DNA of 64,000 nt, taken from assembly GCA_023957115.1 (NCBI GenBank), contig JAMLHN010000001.1:28708-92707 (forward strand). Direction: 5' to 3'. The notes under the pieces are model-generated. The model did not search any database. It saw only the letters and a program-made list of their open reading frames with translations, and was not told where the DNA came from. Made by a program: the position numbers and the translations under genes. The DNA is from Thermomicrobiales bacterium (GTDB lineage: Bacteria > Chloroflexota > Chloroflexia > Thermomicrobiales > UBA6265). The number at the start of each line of letters is the position of its first letter. Positions within the stretch are counted from its first letter, which is position 1. This document shows, piece after piece, positions 33,936 to 42,420 of this stretch.

Positions 33936-34721
33936 ATGCGCGCCCGCAGATCACGATCGACAATGATGTCCGCCGCGAATGGCCGGCCAGGACCAGTGCC
34001 GAAGCCTCCTGGGGCGGGATTGGGACGAATCGTCAGTTTCACGACGGTTCTGCTGCTCGTCCTGGGCATGCTCGTGCCCTTTTCCATGGTGCAGCCGATC
34101 GCGGCCGCGCCATTGGGCGATTCCGATCTCGCGGTCGAGGGCGAGGCGCTGCAGGGAGGAAGTCCTCCCTTGCAAGGCGTCTACGCGGTCACGATTGGCG
34201 GAGACGTCGCGAATACCGTAGGACCGGTGCAACTGTCCAATCAGGGCAACGGCATCTGGGGTGGGACTGCTCCGCTGCCTCCTGGGTCGTACGGCTTCGA
34301 TGTCACCGTCGCGACGAATGACGGGGATGTCTATGCCGGTTCGTCGTCCGTCAATGTGACGGATGACGCGGCAGGCGCGGTCTTCCAGTTCGATTCGAAC
34401 ACCGGGGAAATCGCTGCCGGGCCGTTTGTCGTCAGTTTGCAAACCGACTACGGCACATTCCCGATGGTTGCTGCCGGTGGCGGGAACTTTGTTGTGACCT
34501 TTGACGCTGGGCCGGGGAGCCCGGTCAATGTCGAAACGGTTGTGAACGGACTGCCGACGGGCATCACCGCCCAGCCGGTTGGTGGCAATGGCGGCCGGGT
34601 GCAGGTCGTGGCGGATGCGAGCGGCAATATCCTGCAGGCGAACGGAGTCGATTCTGGCCAGCTTCAGGTCACCAAGACGACGATCAAGGTAATCCGCAAC
34701 CGGGCGCCTGTTTCGCGGTGA
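33936..34721 (+). CDS. N-terminal segment of the giant Cna-B-type adhesin (frame-broken)
   Basis: The ATG at 33936 follows GGAGGAAAC. A signal peptide with a basic start (MRARRSRS) and hydrophobic core (SFTTVLLLVLGMLVPFSMV) leads to about 190 residues of beta-rich sequence with two domains (GVYAVTIGGDVANTV and VVSLQTDYGTFPMVA). The frame ends at 34719-34721. In the overlapping frame the text continues naturally: NPQPGACFAVTSGGDT, the start of the first repeat, and then, one frame further, QSGTTSDGSLDGNVSLNFPNG. Two missing bases, near 34690 and 34737, therefore separate this segment from the ORF at 34804. I treat them as one gene. Confidence 0.7.
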   Translation: MRARRSRSTMMSAANGRPGPVPKPPGAGLGRIVSFTTVLLLVLGMLVPFSMVQPIAAAPLGDSDLAVEGEALQGGSPPLQGVYAVTIGGDVANTVGPVQLSNQGNGIWGGTAPLPPGSYGFDVTVATNDGDVYAGSSSVNVTDDAAGAVFQFDSNTGEIAAGPFVVSLQTDYGTFPMVAAGGGNFVVTFDAGPGSPVNVETVVNGLPTGITAQPVGGNGGRVQVVADASGNILQANGVDSGQLQVTKTTIKVIRNRAPVSR

Positions 34722-34803
34722 CCAGCGGGGGCGATACGGCCAGTCAGGGACGACTTCGGATGGTAGCCTCGACGGGAATGTCAGTCTCAACTTCCCCAAT
34801 GGT

Positions 34804-37800
34804 GTGCCGGGCAGCGGCACCCTCGTCGAGACGTTCACCCCATCCGGTCAGGAAGCGGCGGATTCGCAGCAGGTTGACCTGCAACCTGGCTTCAATCAAG
34901 CTCAGGTCACGGTTGCCGGTCCGGGAGGCGGCGAACCGGGCGATGAACCGATCGAAGACGAGCCGATCGAGGATGAGCCCACTGACGATATTCCGGGTTC
35001 GGCCAGTGTCAGCCTGGTCGCTATCGACCAGAACGGCAACGTGCTGCCGGGCGCGTGTTACGCGATCGAAGGCGTTGGCCAACAATGTGACGACGATTTC
35101 GACGGTGTCGTCACGTTCCAGGGTGTTCCGTTTGGTCCGAACACCGTAAGCGCCATCCAGGCGCCGGACGGATATTCGACGACCCAGCCGAGCCAAATCG
35201 ACGTCCAGGGCGATCAGCAGTTCACGATCCCCTTCCAGCAGGAGACGGCGCAGACTGGTTCGATCCTGGTAACCGCGGTCGACGAATTCGGCCAGCAGAT
35301 CCCCAACGTCTGCTACAACCTCTCCGGTTTTGGACAGCAGTGTGACGGTGACGACGACGATGCCGTCATGACGCAGGACGAGGTTCCGGCGGGTGACTAC
35401 ACGGTCGAGCTGGTGGTGCCGGATGGGTATCAAGCCGTTGGCTCGACCCAGCAGCAGGTCACCGTTCAACCGGGCGAGGCGGTAAGCGTGCAGTTCCAGG
35501 TCCAGACCGCTGGACCGGAGAGCTTCACCGTTACGATCGTGACCGTCGACCAGAACGGCAACGGGCTGGGTGGCGCGTGCTACCAGATCGACGGCGCCGG
35601 GCAGCAGTGTGACGATGACTTCGACGCGGTGACCACGTTCACCGACGTCCCCGCGGGTTCGTACAACGTCGTCCAGATCCAGGCGCCGCAGGGATACGAT
35701 CCGGCGGCCCCGCAGACGATCGACGTCCAGGGCGACCAGCAGGTCACGTTCACCAACCAGGAGTCGCAGGTCGAGCCAGCGGCTACCGAGACCGAAGAGG
35801 TCATTCCAGGCGAGCCGACCGAAGAACCGACCCAGGAGATCCCGGTCGAACCGACGGACGAGCCGACCGATGGATTCTCAGTCGGCCTGGTTGCGCTCGA
35901 CCCAGACAACAACTTCGTTCCGGGAGCTTGTTATCAGTTCGATACCGGCGCCCAGCTTTGTGACGACGACGGGGACGGCGTCGTGACCTTCACGGGGGTT
36001 CCGGCCGGGAGTCACACGGCGACCATGACCCAGGCGCCGGCCGGGTTCGAGAGTGCCGGTACGGTTGGTATCGAGGTTCAGGGCGACCAGCAGTTTGCCG
36101 TCCGTGTCACCCCGAGCCAGGAAGAGCCGGGCGGCGGCTTTGGCACGCTGGCGTTGACCGTGGTCGATGAAAACGGACAAGCCATCCCAGGAGCCTGCTT
36201 CGAGATCGTCGGAGTCGATCAGGACTGTGACGGTGACGACGAAGACGCAATCATGACCCAGCCGGATGTTCCGGCCGGGACGTACACGGTGAATCTTATC
36301 GTTCCGGATGGCTATACCGCGACCGGTCCGGCCAGCCAGCAGGCGACCGTCACAGACGGCGAGACGACCAATGTGCAGTTCCAGGTGAGCTCGCAGGTCG
36401 AGGCGCCCACCGAAACGCCGGAGATTCCGGTCGAGGTTGCCACCGAAACGCCAGAAATCCCGGTCGAACCGTCTCCAACCGAAGAGAGTCCGGTCATCCC
36501 AGCCGATGGCTTCGGCTCGCTTCAAGTCGTGGTGACCGATGAGGGCTTCCCGATCATCGGGGCCTGCGTGAGCTATTCCGGTCCCGCAAGTGGCGAGGTC
36601 TGCGATGGCGATCAGAACGATGCCGATCCGGCCCAGGCGAGCATCCTGATCCAGGATCTGCCGACCGGTCAGTATCAGGTGTCGATGCCGAATCCACCGG
36701 TCGGATTCGATCCGGCCGCGCCGGTGGATGCCACCGTCACCGATGGCCAAGTCACCAGCGTGACGCTCCAGACGGGCGGCGAGGTCGTTCCGACCGAGGA
36801 GCCGACGCTCGAACCGACTGCAACCGAGATTCCGACTGAAATTCCAACTGAGATTCCAACCGAGACCCCGACCGAGGTCCCAACGGAGACGCCGCTTCCC
36901 ACCGAAACGCCGACTCCGGAGCCGACCACGGGTGATCTCGTCATCAGTAAGACCGACGAGAACGGCGCACCGCTGGTGGGAGCCTGCTTCTCGCTCAATG
37001 GCAATGCACCCGTCTGCGATAACGGTGAGGGCGATGTCGATCCGGCCGATGGCTCGATCCGCATCGAAGAGCTGACTGCCGGTGACGTAACGATCACCGA
37101 GACGCAGGCGCCGGAAGGCTATTTGCCGGCCGATCCGCAGACGGTTTCCGTTCCCGCGGGTGGTGAGGCCAGCGCTCAATTCGTGAACGCCGAAGCGCCA
37201 CCGCCGGTTGGATCGTTCCGCGTCGTCAAACGAAACGCGGATGGCAACCGCATCGGTGGGTCGTGTTGGACGCTGGTTGGCGCCGAGAACTTCGGGCCGT
37301 ACTGCGACAACGATGAGAACGACCTCGATTCCCGAGACGGTGTCATCGAAGTTGCCGATCTTCCGGTTGGCGACTACACCCTGACCGAATCGACGGTGCC
37401 CGAGGGCTATCTAGCGGTTGCCGATCAGACGATCACCATCACCCAGGGCGAGCGCACCGGCGTTTCGCTGGTCGATGAAGCCGCCACCGGTTCGCTGGTC
37501 ATCACCAAGACCGACGAGCAGGGCGCCGCGCTCGGCGGGGCGTGCTTCGCGGTTGGCGATATCAGCGTCTGTGACGACGGTGAAGGCGATACGGCCAATA
37601 CCGTGCCGGGCACGATTCAGGTCGATGGACTGGCTGCCGGCGAATACCAGGTGACCGAGACCCAGGCGCCGGAGGGCTACGTTGCCTCGGCCGATCCAAT
37701 TACGGTCAATATCTCGGTGGGCGAGCAGTCCGTAGCGACGTTCCAGAACGGCCTTGCGACCAGCTCGCTGCAGATCGTCAAGGTCGATGCGGCTGACGGT

Positions 37801-40800
37801 ACGACCACATTGGGTAGCGCGTGCTTCAGCGTCGACGGTGGCGACCCGATTTGCGACAACGGCGATGGCGACACCGATCCCAACGCCGGTTCGATCGTGA
37901 TCGCTGGTTTGCCGCTCGGAACCCATGAGGTGACCGAGACCCAGGCGCCGGAGGGATACACCGCTGCGGACGAACCGCAGTCGGTGGAGCTGACGGCGGA
38001 CGGACAAGCCAGGCTGACGTTCGAGAATACGGCGGCGCAGGGACAGATCCGCATTCTGAAGGTGGATCAGGAGACCGGCGAAAGCCTGGGTGGAGCCTGC
38101 TTCACGATCGACGACGGTCTGCCGGTTTGTGACAACGACGCCGGAGATCTCGATCCCGCCGAGGGTGTGATCCTGGTCGATGCCGCGGCGGGTGAGCGAG
38201 TCGTGACCGAAGTCACTGCTCCCCAGGGGTACGATCCGGTGCTTTCCCCGCAGACCGCCACGATCGAAAATGGCGGGACCGTCGACGTTACCTTCGAGAA
38301 CAGCCAGTTCACCGGATCGGTGCAGATCACCAAGACCGACAACCAGACGCAGCTCCCACTGGGCGGCGCATGCTTCACCCTGACCGGAGATGATGATCAG
38401 AGTTTCGGTCCGGTTTGCGACAACGGTGAGGGTGATTCCGACCCAGCCGAGGGTGCGCTGGTGTTGCAAGGCGTCACCGCCGGAACCTACGACCTGATCG
38501 AGTCGACCACGCCGGATGGCTACGTTGTGCCCGACGGTCCGGTCGCGACCGGTGTTCAGGTGACCTCTGGTTTGGCGGCCGAGGTGTCGGTTGGCAATGA
38601 GCCGATCGATCAGCCAACGCCGACGCCGCTTCCGGCCGGCTCGGTCCTGATCGAGAAGGTCGACGGAGAGGGCAACCCGCTGGGTGGCGCCTGCTTCCAG
38701 TTGTTCGGCGCGACCAATGTCGGCCCTGTGTGCGACAACGGAGCGGCGGATACCGATCCGGCCGAAGGGATGATCGGGATCGACAATGTGCCGGACGGGA
38801 CGTACACGCTGTCCGAGACCCAGGCGCCGGCTGGCTTCAGCCAGGCGGCGAATCAGGAGATCACGGTCGCCGTCGGCGAGACGACCCAGGTGCAGGTCGT
38901 CAATACCAGCACGCAACCGGAAGTGGGTGTGCTGGTCATCGAAGTGAACGATGGCGAGGCCAATCCGCTGGGTGGCGCCTGCTTCACATTTGGCGGTACC
39001 AGCGTCTGTGACAACGGAGCCGGCGACGAAAACCCGGCGCCGGGTGTCATCCAGATGTCCGGCGTTCGCGTTGGAAGCTATCAGATCACCCAGACAGTCG
39101 CCCCGACTGGATTTGCCATTGCCGATGCGCAGCCGGTCGAGATCGTGGCAAGCGAAACGAGCACGGTCGAATTCATTCAGACGCCGGCCGAGCCGGAGAC
39201 CGGCGGGCTCCAGATCGACCTGACCGATGAGAACGGAAACCCGGTCGAGGGCGCCTGTATCTCGGTGACGCCGGCCAGCAATGTGACCGGCGGCGAGACC
39301 ATCGTCCTCTGCGATGGTGGCGATGAGGATTCGGATCCGACGCCGGGCGTGCTGGTGGTCGACGATCTGCCGGTCGGTACCTGGACAGTGAGCCAGGACT
39401 CGATCCTGGGTGGCGAGTCCGCTCAGGCGAGTGGCGTCAGACTGCTGGTCCAACCGTTCCAGGGCGACTCGATGGCCGCTGGGGCGATTGCAAGTAACTC
39501 CAGGACGGTGACGGTCAAGGCGAACGTTATCGTCATCGTGATCATCATTATCATCGTCAACCCGCCGACCGAAGGCTCGTTGCAGATCGTCAAACGCGCC
39601 GAAGATACGAATCTGCTGCAGGGTGACGCCTGTTTCCAGGTCACCGGTCAGGGCAATGACATCGAGGTCTGCGACAACGACGGCGTCGACCAGAACATGA
39701 CGGTTGGCGTGATCCTGCTAACGCAGCTGGCGGAGGGAACCTACGATGTTTCCGAAACCCAGGCGCCTCCGGGGTACGATCCGGCGCCGGACACGACCGG
39801 TACGGTCATCGGTGGGATCACCACCTCGATCACCGTCAAGGATCCGAAGTCGGATACACCCGGCCAGCTGACGATTCTGAAGAGCGACTGGTTCGGCGAG
39901 CCGGTGCTCGGCACCTGTTTCTCGCTGCGGCAGGGCAACACCACGGTCTATGGCCCGGTTTGCGACGCCGACGACGGCGCAAACGATGGTGAGATCACAT
40001 TCGTGGATGTCACGCCGGGGAACTACACCCTGCGTGAGACGACCACTGCCGGACCCGAGTGGCAGCCGATTGGCGATGTCGCGATCACGGTTCTGGCGGG
40101 CCAGAACCCGGATCTCGCCGTCTACAACACCCTGAAGACGGGGAGCGTTCGCATCACGAAACAGAATCAGGATGGCACTCAGCAACTGGGTGGCGCCTGC
40201 TTTGGCCTCGACAACGGCGACGGTCTCGCGTATGTCACTTGTGACAACGGAGTGGGCGATGCCGATCCCGCGGAAGGCATCATCCTGATCAATAACATTG
40301 CTCCGGATGACTACGAGCTGATCGAAACGCAAGCGCCGGTCGGGTATGACATTGGTCCAAATGTCGATATCACGGTCGCGCCGGACGAGACGCTTGCGGT
40401 CACCGTGCAGAACGCGCCGTACACGCCTCCGACCGACGTTGGCGACCTGACGATCCTGAAGAAGGATCAGCAGGGGAACCCGCTCGCGGGCGCCTGTTTC
40501 GCGCTGAAGCAGGGGAATGTGACCAGATATGGCCCGGTCTGCGATGAAGGCGACGGCTCCAGTGACGGCACGATCTCCTTCACCGATGTCGGCGTGGGTG
40601 ACTACGCGCTGGTCGAGACGCGTAAACCGTCGGCCGACTATCAGACACCGCCGGTGCTCTATGTCACGATCGCCAAGGATCAGACCACGACGGTCAATGT
40701 GATCAACACGCTCCGGCCGGGCATGATCCAGATCACCAAGGTCGACCAGAAGGGCAATCCGCTGACGGCCGCCTGCTTCCGGGTCACCCCCGGTAACTTC

Positions 40801-42189
40801 GCGGTCAAGTGCACCGACGGTTCCGGTGTGGTGGTCTTCCAGAATCTGCCACCGGGTGTCTACACGGTGACCGAGACGAAGGCGCCATACGGATATCAGC
40901 TCGCGCCGGCCGTGACCAATGTCGTGGTCAAGCCGGGGCTGACGACGCCGTTGACCATTGTCGACAAGCTGTTGCCGCCGCCCGCGGATGCCGGTTCGCT
41001 CAAGCTGATCAAGTTCTTCTGCCCGCAGACGGTCAAGGGAGAGGCGACGACCGTCTTCGACTCGTCGGATGCAGTCCAGGCGCCGCTGGCGCTCACCGCG
41101 AACTGCAAGAAGGGCGATGCGACCTTCACGCTCTCGCGCAAGGACGGCACCGGTACGCCGATCACCTTCAGCACCGGACCGGATGGCGAGGCCCACCTGA
41201 CGTTGCAGGCCGGGGTCTACGTCCTGACCGAGAAGGGGACCGCTACGACGGTCGAGCTGACCGTCTTCGTCGGACAGCAGACGACGGTGGTGGTGCTCAA
41301 CTACCTGCCGCCGCCGAAGCCGACCCCGGCAAGCATCGAGGTCCGCGCCTACACGTGCGATGCGGGCTTCCAGGGTCAGTTCTATCTGGACTTCATCAAT
41401 GCCTGTGGCGCTGCCAGCTCGTTGACGAATGGGATCGAGGTGCGCGCCTCCGGCTCGACGGTGAACCAGACGCGATTCACGGGTGACTCCGGATCGCCGG
41501 GACTGACGCGGTTCAATAATCTCCCGGTTGGGGCGTATTCACTGCAGGCGGGTGTGCCGGCAAACTCGACGGCCTTCGTCTGGTGCGGTGTCCAGTTGGA
41601 CAGCTATGAATACGGCGCCATCGGAAGCATCATCAACTTCCCGCTCACCGGCGGCGAGACGATGTACTGCGCGTACTTCTTCGTTCCGGATGTGGTGACC
41701 GATACGACCGGCACGATCGTGGTGGAGAAGTACGGGTGTGAGCTTCCGGCGGTCAAGCGGCCGGCGAACTTCGACTGGTTCGCCAACTGCGCGCCGCAGA
41801 CCGGTGGAGTCCGCTTCACGATCTCGAAGCTGGTCGATGGACAGTACGTTCCGACGCTGGCGGGTGTGACCGACGCGAACGGACATGTGAAGTTCACCGA
41901 TCTCGCGCCGGGCATCTACAAGCTCCAGGAAGTGGGCGCCGACTGGTGCCATGCTGAGTCCGATGCGGTCAACGCGCAGGGCGATGTGGTGGTTACCGCC
42001 GGTAAACGCTCGACAGTCTGGATCTTCAACTGCGTCCCGACCAACCAGCCGCCGAATACAGGGGTTGGCACAACAGCCGGGATCGTACTCCCCGGTCTGG
42101 CTCCTCCGGGGGCCGGATCGGGCCAGATCCTGCCGCAGGGCGGAGTCGCGCTCGACTGGCACCGGCGGGTGAGCGGCTACTTTGCCTGA
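34804..42189 (+). CDS. Giant Cna-B/SpaA-like repeat adhesin
   Basis: 2461 residues in this frame; the GTG at 34804 is not a genuine start. About 20 prealbumin-like repeats of 85-95 residues follow one another, then three divergent domains. A typical repeat reads GGACFxxxxxxVCDNGxGDxDPAxG, then TETQAPEGY, then FEN. Repeats 7 to 13 and 16 to 20 keep a Lys early (ITKTD), a Glu (TETQAP) and mostly an Asn late (FEN), the triad for intramolecular isopeptide bonds. The first six lack the Lys and Glu. Nearly all keep two Cys around an acidic loop. Thr/Glu/Pro linkers interrupt the series. No sortase signal or membrane anchor is evident at the C-terminus. Likely a long surface stalk or adhesin. Confidence 0.82.
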   Translation: MPGSGTLVETFTPSGQEAADSQQVDLQPGFNQAQVTVAGPGGGEPGDEPIEDEPIEDEPTDDIPGSASVSLVAIDQNGNVLPGACYAIEGVGQQCDDDFDGVVTFQGVPFGPNTVSAIQAPDGYSTTQPSQIDVQGDQQFTIPFQQETAQTGSILVTAVDEFGQQIPNVCYNLSGFGQQCDGDDDDAVMTQDEVPAGDYTVELVVPDGYQAVGSTQQQVTVQPGEAVSVQFQVQTAGPESFTVTIVTVDQNGNGLGGACYQIDGAGQQCDDDFDAVTTFTDVPAGSYNVVQIQAPQGYDPAAPQTIDVQGDQQVTFTNQESQVEPAATETEEVIPGEPTEEPTQEIPVEPTDEPTDGFSVGLVALDPDNNFVPGACYQFDTGAQLCDDDGDGVVTFTGVPAGSHTATMTQAPAGFESAGTVGIEVQGDQQFAVRVTPSQEEPGGGFGTLALTVVDENGQAIPGACFEIVGVDQDCDGDDEDAIMTQPDVPAGTYTVNLIVPDGYTATGPASQQATVTDGETTNVQFQVSSQVEAPTETPEIPVEVATETPEIPVEPSPTEESPVIPADGFGSLQVVVTDEGFPIIGACVSYSGPASGEVCDGDQNDADPAQASILIQDLPTGQYQVSMPNPPVGFDPAAPVDATVTDGQVTSVTLQTGGEVVPTEEPTLEPTATEIPTEIPTEIPTETPTEVPTETPLPTETPTPEPTTGDLVISKTDENGAPLVGACFSLNGNAPVCDNGEGDVDPADGSIRIEELTAGDVTITETQAPEGYLPADPQTVSVPAGGEASAQFVNAEAPPPVGSFRVVKRNADGNRIGGSCWTLVGAENFGPYCDNDENDLDSRDGVIEVADLPVGDYTLTESTVPEGYLAVADQTITITQGERTGVSLVDEAATGSLVITKTDEQGAALGGACFAVGDISVCDDGEGDTANTVPGTIQVDGLAAGEYQVTETQAPEGYVASADPITVNISVGEQSVATFQNGLATSSLQIVKVDAADGTTTLGSACFSVDGGDPICDNGDGDTDPNAGSIVIAGLPLGTHEVTETQAPEGYTAADEPQSVELTADGQARLTFENTAAQGQIRILKVDQETGESLGGACFTIDDGLPVCDNDAGDLDPAEGVILVDAAAGERVVTEVTAPQGYDPVLSPQTATIENGGTVDVTFENSQFTGSVQITKTDNQTQLPLGGACFTLTGDDDQSFGPVCDNGEGDSDPAEGALVLQGVTAGTYDLIESTTPDGYVVPDGPVATGVQVTSGLAAEVSVGNEPIDQPTPTPLPAGSVLIEKVDGEGNPLGGACFQLFGATNVGPVCDNGAADTDPAEGMIGIDNVPDGTYTLSETQAPAGFSQAANQEITVAVGETTQVQVVNTSTQPEVGVLVIEVNDGEANPLGGACFTFGGTSVCDNGAGDENPAPGVIQMSGVRVGSYQITQTVAPTGFAIADAQPVEIVASETSTVEFIQTPAEPETGGLQIDLTDENGNPVEGACISVTPASNVTGGETIVLCDGGDEDSDPTPGVLVVDDLPVGTWTVSQDSILGGESAQASGVRLLVQPFQGDSMAAGAIASNSRTVTVKANVIVIVIIIIIVNPPTEGSLQIVKRAEDTNLLQGDACFQVTGQGNDIEVCDNDGVDQNMTVGVILLTQLAEGTYDVSETQAPPGYDPAPDTTGTVIGGITTSITVKDPKSDTPGQLTILKSDWFGEPVLGTCFSLRQGNTTVYGPVCDADDGANDGEITFVDVTPGNYTLRETTTAGPEWQPIGDVAITVLAGQNPDLAVYNTLKTGSVRITKQNQDGTQQLGGACFGLDNGDGLAYVTCDNGVGDADPAEGIILINNIAPDDYELIETQAPVGYDIGPNVDITVAPDETLAVTVQNAPYTPPTDVGDLTILKKDQQGNPLAGACFALKQGNVTRYGPVCDEGDGSSDGTISFTDVGVGDYALVETRKPSADYQTPPVLYVTIAKDQTTTVNVINTLRPGMIQITKVDQKGNPLTAACFRVTPGNFAVKCTDGSGVVVFQNLPPGVYTVTETKAPYGYQLAPAVTNVVVKPGLTTPLTIVDKLLPPPADAGSLKLIKFFCPQTVKGEATTVFDSSDAVQAPLALTANCKKGDATFTLSRKDGTGTPITFSTGPDGEAHLTLQAGVYVLTEKGTATTVELTVFVGQQTTVVVLNYLPPPKPTPASIEVRAYTCDAGFQGQFYLDFINACGAASSLTNGIEVRASGSTVNQTRFTGDSGSPGLTRFNNLPVGAYSLQAGVPANSTAFVWCGVQLDSYEYGAIGSIINFPLTGGETMYCAYFFVPDVVTDTTGTIVVEKYGCELPAVKRPANFDWFANCAPQTGGVRFTISKLVDGQYVPTLAGVTDANGHVKFTDLAPGIYKLQEVGADWCHAESDAVNAQGDVVVTAGKRSTVWIFNCVPTNQPPNTGVGTTAGIVLPGLAPPGAGSGQILPQGGVALDWHRRVSGYFA

Positions 42190-42212
42190 TCGCCCTCCGT
42201 TCGATCTATCTG

Positions 42213-42244
42213 ACGACGCCGGAGCAACATTGCTCCGGCGTCGT
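42213..42244 (+). terminator. Long hairpin after the adhesin gene
   Basis: ACGACGCCGGAGCA (42213-42226) and its perfect complement at 42231-42244 form a 14-bp stem around ACAT, starting 24 bases after the stop. No T-run follows, so it is terminator-like rather than a classical intrinsic terminator. Confidence 0.6.
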
Positions 42245-42284
42245 GCCGACTGAAGCAACGATGTGCGGAGACCGTCCAGATGAA

Positions 42285-42351
42285 GCGTACGTATGGGTAG
42301 CCCACGGGAAGTCACATGCGTATGCTAAGGGCGACAGGAAACTCGCAGCCC
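42285..42351 (+). promoter_or_regulatory. Structured leader upstream of the subtilisin-SH3b gene
   Basis: GCGTACGTATG (42285-42295) can pair over 11 positions, two of them G-U, with CATGCGTATGC (42315-42325). A second stem follows: GGGC/GCCC enclosing GCGA/TCGC around CAGGAAAC (42329-42351). The start codon is 70 bases further. I cannot match it to a known riboswitch. It may be a cis-acting RNA or simply stable folding. Confidence 0.35.
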
Positions 42352-42420
42352 CATGGCACAACGCAGGGCGGAGAAAGGGACGGACGTTCGGGGGGATCGA
42401 CCTCGAAGGTCCGGATTGGG

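Noticed and set aside
34686..34745. Programmed frameshifting in the adhesin
   Set aside because: Two successive -1 shifts would be needed and neither site has a slippery heptamer; missing bases explain it better.
42050..42189. PPNTG near the adhesin C-terminus as a sortase signal
   Set aside because: It is not LPxTG, is followed by a Gly/Pro-rich stretch rather than a long membrane helix, and ends in DWHRRVSGYFA without the usual basic tail.
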